The notes under the pieces are model-generated. The model was given only the letters and a program-made list of their open reading frames with translations, did no database searches and was not told the DNA's origin. Made by a program: the position numbers and the translations under genes. This document shows positions 14,831 through 20,554 of a DNA stretch of 20,554 nucleotides, one piece after another. Every line of letters begins with the position of its first letter. Position 1 is the stretch's first letter. The stretch is from assembly GCA_002309235.1 (NCBI GenBank), contig DBXA01000175.1:535-21088 (forward strand), written 5' to 3'. Origin of the DNA: Christensenella sp. UBA1224. Lineage in GTDB: Bacteria > Bacillota > Clostridia > Christensenellales > Aristaeellaceae.

Positions 14831-15955
14831 ATGGAAAAAGCAAAAGTATATTTTACGGATTTCCGTACCGTCATCGGCGTCAGCCAGGCCGTTAAGCTGC
14901 AAAAGCTGTGCAAGGCTGCCGGCATCGACAAGATCGACTTTGAGGGCAAATTCGTCGCCATCAAGATGCACTTCGGAGAGCTGGGCAACTTCTCTTACCT
15001 GCGCCCCAATTATGTAAAGGCAGTCGCAGACCTCATCACAGAGCTGGGCGGCAAGCCTTTCCTCACCGACTGCAACACCCTATACCCCGGCAGCCGCAAA
15101 AACGCCATCGACCATCTGACAAACGCGGAGATGAACGGCTTCAACAGCGTCACGACAGGCTGCCATGTGATCATCGCGGATGGCCTGCGCGGCACGGACG
15201 ATATCGAAGTACCCGTTCCCAACGGTGAATACTGTCATACAGCGCTTATAGGCCGTGCCCTGATGGACGCGGATATCGTGATCTCCCTCAACCACTTCAA
15301 GGGCCATGAGATGACGGGCTTCGGCGGCGCCATCAAGAACATCGGCATGGGCGGCGGCAGCCGCGCCGGCAAGATGCACCAGCACAACGACGGAACGCCC
15401 CAGGTGAACCCCGCAAAATGCCGTGGCTGCAAACGCTGCGCCAAGGAATGCGGAAGCGACGCCATCCATTACGAAAACCGCAAGGCCGTTATCGACACCG
15501 ACCTGTGCAAGGGCTGCGGGCGCTGCATCGGTGCCTGCGCCTTTGATGCCATCAGCAATGTAAACGGCAGCGCGCTGGAGCTGCTCTGCTGCAAGATGGC
15601 TGAATACACCGCCGCGATCTGCAGCGGCAGGCCGTGCTTCCACATCAGCCTCATCATGGATGTCTCCCCGAACTGCGACTGCCATAACGAGAACGACGCG
15701 CCCATCCTCCCCAATATCGGCATGCTGGCCTCCTTTGATCCGGTCGCCCTGGACCAGGCCTGCGCAGATTTGTGCCTCGCGGCCGAGCCCGTGCGCAACA
15801 GCCAGCTCGGTGACCACCTGGCGCAGCCCGGCTGGAAACGCCATAACGACAACTTCCTGGACAGCAATCCCAATGTCCGCTGGAAGGAGACGCTGGAGCA
15901 CGCCGAAAAGATCGGCTTGGGCACGCGGCAGTACGAGCTCATGACCATCCGCTGA
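14831..15955 (+). CDS. DUF362 domain-containing protein with two 4Fe-4S clusters
   Basis: A 374-residue iron-sulfur protein. The DUF362 core carries FGGAIKNIGMGGGSRAGK (164-181), NHFKGHEMTGFG and a TDCNTLYPGSR segment. Inserted at 197-236 is a bacterial ferredoxin module with two CxxCxxCxxxC motifs (Cys197/200/203/207 and Cys226/229/232/236), each predicted to bind a 4Fe-4S cluster. It is cytoplasmic, with no signal peptide. The family is widespread in anaerobes, mostly of unknown function, and is presumed to be an electron carrier or redox enzyme. I chose the ATG at 14831 (AGAGG 6 nt upstream). An in-frame ATG at 14768 would begin only about 12 bp after the -10 box. The gene appears to be monocistronic, ending at a bidirectional terminator. 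Confidence 0.92.
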   Translation: MEKAKVYFTDFRTVIGVSQAVKLQKLCKAAGIDKIDFEGKFVAIKMHFGELGNFSYLRPNYVKAVADLITELGGKPFLTDCNTLYPGSRKNAIDHLTNAEMNGFNSVTTGCHVIIADGLRGTDDIEVPVPNGEYCHTALIGRALMDADIVISLNHFKGHEMTGFGGAIKNIGMGGGSRAGKMHQHNDGTPQVNPAKCRGCKRCAKECGSDAIHYENRKAVIDTDLCKGCGRCIGACAFDAISNVNGSALELLCCKMAEYTAAICSGRPCFHISLIMDVSPNCDCHNENDAPILPNIGMLASFDPVALDQACADLCLAAEPVRNSQLGDHLAQPGWKRHNDNFLDSNPNVRWKETLEHAEKIGLGTRQYELMTIR

Positions 15956-16013
15956 CAGGCGTATATCCGGCGGTACGATGCCATCCCGGCGAAAAGTATC
16001 CATAAAAAAAGAA

Positions 16014-16052
16014 GCGGTGAGCGGGGTCTTCCCCGTCTCACCGCCGTTTTTT
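16014..16052. terminator. Bidirectional terminator between convergent genes
   Basis: A long stem (GCGGTGAG...CTCACCGC plus an inner CGGGG/CCCCG) is flanked by six T residues on the plus strand (16047-16052) and by an A run that reads as T on the minus strand (about 16004-16010). It serves both the DUF362 gene and the GNAT-methyltransferase gene. Confidence 0.9.
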
Positions 16053-16072
16053 CAGTTCGTCTGCCGGGCAGG

Positions 16073-17161
16073 TCATTGGTCCGCCCTCAAAGCGGATGTC
16101 GCACCCCAGCTTTTCAGTACGGTGACGCGCGCAAACCCCGCCGCGAGCAGGGCCTCCGTCTCGTGCTCCAATGTCAGCGGCGTATCGTAATGATAGAATT
16201 CCGCATCTCCCAGGCCCTGTTCTTTCTTCAGGCGCGCTAACTCCCGCCTGTACAGTTCCTCTTTTTCTTGCGAAGGCGCGAAATAATCCGTCAGGATAAA
16301 GTAACCTCCGCGCCTGAGGGCCCTGTGCAGCTTCCTGTAGAGCGGTATCTTTTCCTCTTTGGTGAAGTGGTGCAGGGATTCGACCGATACCGCCGCATCG
16401 TATGCCCCTTCGCCAAACGGCACATCGAAATACGAGCCCCGTATCAGCTTCAGGTCCTTATCCGGGAATTTACGCCTGAGGGCCTCCAGCATGCCCGGCG
16501 CGAGATCGATGCCCGCAACGCGCGCCGCGGGGACGCGCTCGAAATAATACCCCAATTCGAGGCCCGTGCCGCAGCCCAGATCCAGTATGCGGGAACCCTC
16601 TTTTTCGGGCAGGCACAGGGCGGTGTAGGGGTAAAACTCCTGTGCGGACTCGATGCATGTGAGCTGGTGCTCCTCATAGCCTTCAAGCCTGGCATCGAAA
16701 AAAGCGCCCATCTCCTCAAGAGGAGCGCCGCGGAGAAAGAGCCTGCAGATATACCTTACACACGTGCCGTCCGGATATTCGACCATCTGCTTTTCGGCAG
16801 AAAAACCGCACTTCCGGTAAAACCCCACCGCGCTTTCATCTGTCCGCGCAAGCAGCTTGTCCACGTACCCCGCGTTCATCAGCTGCCCTATCATAAAGCT
16901 GCCGTATCCCATGTGTCTGCGCGCTTCCGGTACGGCTATCCCCGCGATCTCCGGGATATCGGCGGATGTATCCAGAACGAGCATGCCCGTTTTCTCCCCA
17001 TCCTCTTCGCATACGAATGTCAGCACATGCGGATCCTCCAGGAAGCGTTCCATCCTTTCCGCATACGCCGTATAAGAAGGCTTATACATACACGGCGCGT
17101 AGACCGAATACGCCTCCTTCGACAAAAGCCAGCCTTTATCGTTACACAGTACGAGTTCCAT
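16073..17161 (-). CDS. GNAT acetyltransferase-SAM methyltransferase fusion protein
   Basis: A 362-residue two-domain protein. Residues 1-145 are GNAT-like: GMLVLDTSADIPEIAGIAVPEARRHMGYGSFMIGQL contains the acetyl-CoA loop (Arg81-Arg82-x-x-Gly85-x-Gly87), and SAVGFYRKCGF is a typical late GNAT segment. Residues 160-350 are a class I SAM-dependent methyltransferase with motif I LDLGCGTG (193-200), an acidic Asp219 after the second strand (AGIDLAPGM), VSVESLHHF and RALRRGGYFILTDYF. Each domain alone is common; the fusion suggests two modifications of one substrate, or a GNAT domain used for binding. I prefer the ATG at 17161, with GGATGAGG just upstream. A TTG at 17188 would add nine residues. 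The gene has its own promoter and a shared terminator. The substrate is unknown. Confidence 0.85.
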   Translation of the reverse strand: MELVLCNDKGWLLSKEAYSVYAPCMYKPSYTAYAERMERFLEDPHVLTFVCEEDGEKTGMLVLDTSADIPEIAGIAVPEARRHMGYGSFMIGQLMNAGYVDKLLARTDESAVGFYRKCGFSAEKQMVEYPDGTCVRYICRLFLRGAPLEEMGAFFDARLEGYEEHQLTCIESAQEFYPYTALCLPEKEGSRILDLGCGTGLELGYYFERVPAARVAGIDLAPGMLEALRRKFPDKDLKLIRGSYFDVPFGEGAYDAAVSVESLHHFTKEEKIPLYRKLHRALRRGGYFILTDYFAPSQEKEELYRRELARLKKEQGLGDAEFYHYDTPLTLEHETEALLAAGFARVTVLKSWGATSALRADQ

Positions 17162-17249
17162 ATCCTCATCCCACTCCGGTAACGGCAATCATGCCGTATG
17201 CTCCCGCCCGGCGGGCAGCGTTCATCTCCCCTTGGACCGGTACCCTATC

Positions 17250-17279
17250 AGTATACAGCAGATGGTCCCGCATTGTCCA
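17250..17279 (-). promoter_or_regulatory. Promoter of the GNAT-methyltransferase gene
   Basis: On the minus strand TGGACA (17274-17279) is followed after 18 bp by TATACT (17250-17255). The leader of roughly 80 nt contains a small GC-rich inverted repeat (CCCGCC/GGCGGG, about 17204-17216) that could form a hairpin before the start codon. Confidence 0.6.
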
Positions 17280-17300
17280 TCCGGGGCAAGCATGCATACC

Positions 17301-17351
17301 GCAAAAGCCCCCGCAGGGCTCCTTAAGTGAAGCACTGCGGGGGCTTTTTGC
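17301..17351 (-). terminator. Terminator of the MarR-family gene
   Basis: An inverted repeat (GCAAAAGCCCCCGCAG at 17301-17316 against CTGCGGGGGCTTTTTGC at 17335-17351) gives a stem of about 15 bp with an 18-nt loop and T-rich ends on both strands. It lies 13 bp beyond the MarR stop and could work in both directions. Confidence 0.88.
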
Positions 17352-17364
17352 CGGCAGCGTGTTT

Positions 17365-18006
17365 TTACTCCGAAAGCAGCTTGTCGAGCAGGCTGATCAG
17401 CGTATCCTTTTCCTCTTCCGAAAGCTTCGCGAACAGATCCGCCGCAGCCTTCTGCCTTTCGTCCAGCACCTCGTAGGCGCGGGCTTTTCCCTTTTCGGTC
17501 AGCACAATCAGCGTAGAGCGCTTGTCCTCGGGATTGGCCCTGCGTTCCAGGTAGCGGGCCTCCTCCAGCCGGTCGATCTGCTCTGAAAGCGAGGAAGCGT
17601 TGATGCCGATCGCCTCGGATATATCCTTCTGGCGGATACCGCTCTCGCCGGCCTCCAGGACTGTCAGGAGCAGCGTTTCCCTCGGAAGCGCACCTCCCAT
17701 GGGGCCCATCGGTCTCATGGAGCCGCGGCCTTCCATCGGCCCGCGGCGTTCCCCGTATCCGCGGGGAGAATGCGGCGCTATGCCGTGCGGGCCCCTTCCG
17801 CGCATGGGGCCTTCCCCTTCAAAGGGAACCGGCCTTGCGATACCGGGACGGGGCCCCATAGGCATAGGCGCCCTTCCCATAGGCATCCTGTCCGCGGGAG
17901 GCATATCCATCGGCGGTCTGTCCATCGGCGGCCGCATGCCCATCCTCGTCCTGTGGCCCGCTTTCCTCAGTTTTTCTATCAGTATCTGGTCTTTTGTCTT
18001 TTCCAT
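17365..18006 (-). CDS. MarR-family regulator with Met/Pro/Arg/Gly-rich N-terminal extension
   Basis: A 213-residue protein. The C-terminal half (about 107-213) is a MarR winged helix: ETLLLTVLEAGESGIRQKDISEAIGI, the recognition helix INASSLSEQIDRLEEARYLER, and the wing NPEDKRSTLIVLTEKG. Residues 20-106 are low-complexity and almost entirely Met, Pro, Arg and Gly, with repeated PPM and PMGP-like units. This segment is probably disordered and is absent from ordinary MarR proteins of about 140-150 residues. The ATG has AAAGGAG about 6 nt upstream. Two matching palindromes bracket its promoter, suggesting autorepression. It is divergent from a MATE efflux gene, the usual layout of a drug-responsive regulator. 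The ligand is unknown; the methionines might bind soft metals, which is speculation. Confidence 0.88.
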   Translation of the reverse strand: MEKTKDQILIEKLRKAGHRTRMGMRPPMDRPPMDMPPADRMPMGRAPMPMGPRPGIARPVPFEGEGPMRGRGPHGIAPHSPRGYGERRGPMEGRGSMRPMGPMGGALPRETLLLTVLEAGESGIRQKDISEAIGINASSLSEQIDRLEEARYLERRANPEDKRSTLIVLTEKGKARAYEVLDERQKAAADLFAKLSEEEKDTLISLLDKLLSE

Positions 18007-18027
18007 AAAGAATTCTCCTTTCTTTTG

Positions 18028-18039
18028 TTCGGTTCCGAA
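18028..18039. promoter_or_regulatory. Putative MarR operator, proximal copy
   Basis: TTCGG-TT-CCGAA is an inverted repeat lying 3 bp downstream of the -10 box of the marR-like gene. It matches the distal copy at 18076-18087 in both arms, differing only in the central two bases. Binding here would block initiation. Confidence 0.7.
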
Positions 18040-18042
18040 GTA

Positions 18043-18071
18043 AGTATACCGTCATGCCGGCTTCCCGTCAA
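18043..18071 (-). promoter_or_regulatory. Promoter of the MarR-family gene
   Basis: On the minus strand TTGACG (18066-18071) is followed after exactly 17 bp by TATACT (18043-18048). It sits between the two TTCGG-NN-CCGAA palindromes. Confidence 0.8.
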
Positions 18072-18075
18072 GTAG

Positions 18076-18087
18076 TTCGGAACCGAA
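18076..18087. promoter_or_regulatory. Putative MarR operator, distal copy
   Basis: TTCGG-AA-CCGAA lies 4 bp upstream of the -35 box of the marR-like gene, 48 bp centre to centre from the proximal copy. An AT-rich stretch (18088-18101) follows towards the MATE gene, so this copy might also influence the divergent promoter, which I could not locate with confidence. Confidence 0.65.
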
Positions 18088-18238
18088 TTAATATATTTTT
18101 TACGGCAGCGTCCCATGTAAGTCGTATCTCTGCGAAAAGATAACCTTCCAAGGTATGATAAACGCGGGAGCCGTGGTAAAATAGCAGAAACAGCTGTAAA
18201 ATGACATGCCCCGAAAGGATTTCAGATCGACGTATAGA

Positions 18239-18255
18239 CCGGCAAACCCTGCCGG
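18239..18255 (+). other. Leader hairpin before the MATE ribosome-binding site
   Basis: CCGGCA-AACCC-TGCCGG forms a perfect 6-bp stem ending about 8 nt before the AAAGGAGGG ribosome site of the MATE gene. There is no T run, so it is not a terminator. It could affect translation or message stability. The rest of 18088-18238 holds an ACCTT-CC-AAGGT inverted repeat (18143-18154) next to a TATGAT box, but no clear promoter. Confidence 0.4.
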
Positions 18256-18279
18256 AACGGCTAAAGGAGGGTCCCTTAC

Positions 18280-19632
18280 TTGGAGACGATCGACAACAAA
18301 GTGTTCTACCGAAAGCTCCGGCAGCTTTCCCTGCCCATCGTGTTCCAGAGCCTGATGCTGGCGCTGGTCGCGGCGGGCGACGCGCTGATGCTCGGCCGTG
18401 TCGCGCAGGAGGAGATGACTGCCGTTTCCCTCGCGACCCAGGTACAGTTCGTGCAGAACATGTTCATCTTCTCCGTCACATCGGCAGGCGCGATACTCGG
18501 CGCCCAGTACTGGGGAAAGGGCGATCGAAAGGCGCTCGGTGACCTGTACAGCCTGATGCTCCGCCTGAACGGTATCGTTTCGCTCGTCTTCTTCGCCGCC
18601 TGTGAGCTGATCCCCGGGCTCCTGATGCGCATCTTCGCCGTCGACCCCGTGCTCATCTCCATAGGCAGCTCCTACCTGCGGATCGCGGGCTGGTCCTACC
18701 TGCTGACAGGCATCTCCCAAAGCTGCCTTGCCGTCATGAAGGTGACGGACCATGTGAAGCCCGGCGCCTGGATCAGCTCCGGCACGGTGGTACTGAACAT
18801 ACTGCTCAATGCCGTTTTTATCTTCGGCCTGCTGGGGGCGCCTGCGATGCAGGCGCGCGGCGCGGCCCTCGCCACCACCGTTTCCCGCGTAGCGGAGCTG
18901 GGGCTGTGCATCGCCGTTTCCCGCGGAAAGGATTACATCCGTCCTGCCTGGGCCCGCTTTTTCCGCGGGAACAGGCAATTAGCCCGTGATTTCAGAAAAC
19001 AGTGCCTTCCCCTGATGGGTGGTTCGCTCTTCTGGGGCCTGGGCTTTACATCCTATACGGCCATCATGGGGCATATGGGCGTGGATGCCGCCGCGGCATG
19101 CTCCATCGCCGCCGTGGTGAGAGACCTGGTCTGCTGTGCCTGCAACGGCGTAGGCACCGCCGCAGGCATCATAGTGGGGAATGAGCTTGGGGCCGGTAAC
19201 CTGGAGCGCGGCAAAGCATACGGCATCAGGCTGAAGAACATCTCCTACATCATCGGCTTCGCCTCGACCGCTCTCGTACTGGCAGTGACACCTGCCATAC
19301 TGCACTTCGTGCTCCTTTCGGAAACGGCGCACGGATACCTGGCCGGCATGATGATCATCATGGCCGTATACATGATCGGGCGCTGCGTGAACACCGTAAC
19401 GATCAATGGCATCATGGACGGCGGCGGCGATACCGTTTTCGATATGTACTCGCTTGCCGTGTGCATGTGGGGCATCGCGATACCGCTGGCCCTGTTAGGC
19501 GCGTTCGTATTCCACTGGCCGGTCCTGCTGGTCTATGCCTGCACATGCCTTGACGAGGTCGGCAAGATCCCATGGGTCATGCACCGGTTCCGCAAATACA
19601 AATGGGTACAGAACCTGACAAAGGAGATATGA
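18280..19632 (+). CDS. MATE-family efflux transporter
   Basis: A 450-residue multidrug and toxic compound extrusion protein, a sodium- or proton-coupled exporter with about 12 membrane helices in two pseudo-symmetric halves. Typical features are the opening LRQLSLPIVFQSLMLALVAAGDALMLGRV, the GAILGAQYWGKGDRKAL loop after helix 2, and the corresponding second-half element GIIVGNELGAGNLERGKAYG. The start is TTG at 18280, backed by AAAGGAGGG 8 nt upstream. It is divergent from the MarR-family gene and runs directly into the kinase gene, whose possible ATG at 19629 overlaps this stop. Drug or metabolite export under MarR control is the simplest reading. The substrate is not predictable. Confidence 0.95.
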   Translation: METIDNKVFYRKLRQLSLPIVFQSLMLALVAAGDALMLGRVAQEEMTAVSLATQVQFVQNMFIFSVTSAGAILGAQYWGKGDRKALGDLYSLMLRLNGIVSLVFFAACELIPGLLMRIFAVDPVLISIGSSYLRIAGWSYLLTGISQSCLAVMKVTDHVKPGAWISSGTVVLNILLNAVFIFGLLGAPAMQARGAALATTVSRVAELGLCIAVSRGKDYIRPAWARFFRGNRQLARDFRKQCLPLMGGSLFWGLGFTSYTAIMGHMGVDAAAACSIAAVVRDLVCCACNGVGTAAGIIVGNELGAGNLERGKAYGIRLKNISYIIGFASTALVLAVTPAILHFVLLSETAHGYLAGMMIIMAVYMIGRCVNTVTINGIMDGGGDTVFDMYSLAVCMWGIAIPLALLGAFVFHWPVLLVYACTCLDEVGKIPWVMHRFRKYKWVQNLTKEI

Positions 19633-19643
19633 GGCCAGGCGCA

Positions 19644-20510
19644 ATGGAAAACACACCACAATACCGGTTTCTCGCGGAAGAGCTCCGCTTTTACGGCCTG
19701 CCGCCCGAAAGCGCTTCCCTCATACGGAGCAAGGACGGCGTCACTGTAGCAAGAGTGCGGACAGACGAAGGCACCGCCATACTCAAATGCTTTGAAAACG
19801 AAGCCTTCCGGCGGGAGATCACAAACTACGGCATACTGAAGGAATGCGGCATCCCCACGATCAGGGTGCTCGGGAAGAGCGGCCGCTCCATCCTGCTGGA
19901 GGACCTCGCGTCTTCGGATACCTGGCGCCTTGCGGAGGAAGAAGACCTGCGCAGCCCTTCAGTCATCAGAGCGATCGCAAAATGGTACAGGATACTGCAC
20001 GCGCAGGGCAGCGGATACGTAAAAGAGCACGGCGTCGGTATGTATGAGGAATGGGATCTCATAACACCGGAAAACATCCGCGCGGTAAGGGAAAAGTTCG
20101 GGCTGGAAGGCAGCAGCGGCCTGCAGGAGTTCACACGCCGTTATGAGGAGATACGCGGCATGATGGACAGCGCGCCGCGTACGATCACCTACAACGATTT
20201 CTACTACACCAATCTGGCCGTCCGGAAGGACCTCACGCAGGCTCTGATGTTCGACTACAACCTGCTCGGGAAGGGCATCTGCGCCTCCGATATCCGGAAT
20301 GTCACCTGTTGGTTCACCGATGAGGGCAGAGATCTGTTCCTTTCCGAATACGGGGAGGCGGACAGGCGGCTGATGCTGCTCGACGACATCTGTTCCCCTG
20401 TCGTTTCCCTCTGCTCCGCAATGAAAAGGGGTATCTTCCCGTCATGGGCAAAGGGAGCCATACGAGATCTGGACGGGCTCCCTGCCCTGACAGCGCGTCT
20501 GTTCATGTAA
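19644..20510 (+). CDS. APH/choline kinase-like phosphotransferase
   Basis: A 288-residue protein with the aminoglycoside phosphotransferase/choline-kinase fold. The ATP-binding Lys48 is in TAILKCFEN, the hinge-like LLEDLASSDTW follows, the catalytic loop is TYNDFYYTNL (Asp185, Asn190), and the metal-binding Asp204 is in LMFDYNLLGKG with Asp216 in ASDI. The catalytic loop has Tyr-Asn-Asp where most relatives have His-Gly-Asp, so it is divergent. I favour the ATG at 19644, with GAGG 9 nt upstream. An ATG at 19629 overlapping the MATE stop (ATGA) would add five residues. Cotranscription with the MATE pump suggests a shared role in handling a toxic or signalling small molecule. Drug resistance is possible but not shown. 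Confidence 0.82.
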   Translation: MENTPQYRFLAEELRFYGLPPESASLIRSKDGVTVARVRTDEGTAILKCFENEAFRREITNYGILKECGIPTIRVLGKSGRSILLEDLASSDTWRLAEEEDLRSPSVIRAIAKWYRILHAQGSGYVKEHGVGMYEEWDLITPENIRAVREKFGLEGSSGLQEFTRRYEEIRGMMDSAPRTITYNDFYYTNLAVRKDLTQALMFDYNLLGKGICASDIRNVTCWFTDEGRDLFLSEYGEADRRLMLLDDICSPVVSLCSAMKRGIFPSWAKGAIRDLDGLPALTARLFM

Positions 20511-20554
20511 AAAGGCAAAACACCTTGGGAGCCGTATGCTCACCGGAGCGGAAA

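Noticed and set aside
18100..18978. 292-codon open frame on the minus strand opposite the MATE gene
   Set aside because: The plus-strand frame encodes a clear MATE transporter. The opposite frame is low-complexity and charged without motifs.
20536..20554. Possible start of another plus-strand gene at the right edge
   Set aside because: An ATG with GGGAG about 4 nt upstream is present, but only six codons remain in the window, too few to support a gene.
1..20554. CRISPR arrays, insertion sequences, tRNA or rRNA genes
   Set aside because: I looked for regularly spaced repeats, transposase motifs with flanking inverted repeats, and tRNA-like cloverleaf signatures in the gaps and found none. 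A covariance-model scan would be needed to exclude small RNAs.

Overview
The window reads as a stretch of chromosome from a moderately GC-rich Clostridia-type Firmicute, perhaps a gut or rumen member of the Christensenellales/Lachnospiraceae. This rests on strong Gram-positive Shine-Dalgarno sites, several TTG starts, an LplB/LplC/LplA-type sugar ABC importer, a TIGR03905-type TSCPD protein, a DUF362 ferredoxin and an RHS fragment. The exact taxon cannot be fixed from sequence reading alone. I saw no tRNA or rRNA gene, CRISPR array or insertion sequence.

Positions 1-1011 (minus) hold a broken RHS/YD-repeat gene. An N-terminal fragment joins YD repeats out of frame, and the repeats run off the left edge. 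Positions 1081-2661 (minus) form a two-gene operon with its own promoter and terminator: KDPG/KHG aldolase, then a cytoplasmic alkaline-phosphatase-superfamily enzyme.

Positions 2681-11354 (minus) are the main metabolic locus. From a consensus-like promoter with a LacI-type operator just downstream come, in order: a LacI-family regulator, an M28-like peptidase with a PA-like insert, two LplB/LplC-type permeases, a solute-binding protein, an internal hairpin terminator, an unrecognised 162-residue protein (TTG start), and a DUF4091/GH123-like glycosidase candidate. Neither the peptidase nor the glycosidase candidate has a signal peptide. The arrangement suggests import of an oligosaccharide or glycoconjugate followed by cytoplasmic cleavage, and the peptidase hints at a glycopeptide-like substrate. 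The substrate is inference.

Positions 11440-13827 (minus) are a second sugar operon: xylose-isomerase-like TIM-barrel protein, aldose 1-epimerase (galM) and a small TSCPD protein, ending in a hairpin terminator. Upstream, a nucleoside phosphorylase (minus) diverges from a DUF362 protein with two 4Fe-4S motifs (plus). The DUF362 gene converges on a GNAT-methyltransferase fusion gene (minus) across a shared bidirectional terminator.

Positions 17301-20554 look like a stress or efflux module. A MarR-family regulator with an unusual Met/Pro/Arg/Gly-rich N-terminal extension (minus) has a promoter bracketed by two near-identical palindromes. Divergent to it are a MATE efflux pump and a tightly linked APH-like kinase (plus). 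Most genes have clear Shine-Dalgarno sites, which I used to correct several start codons.
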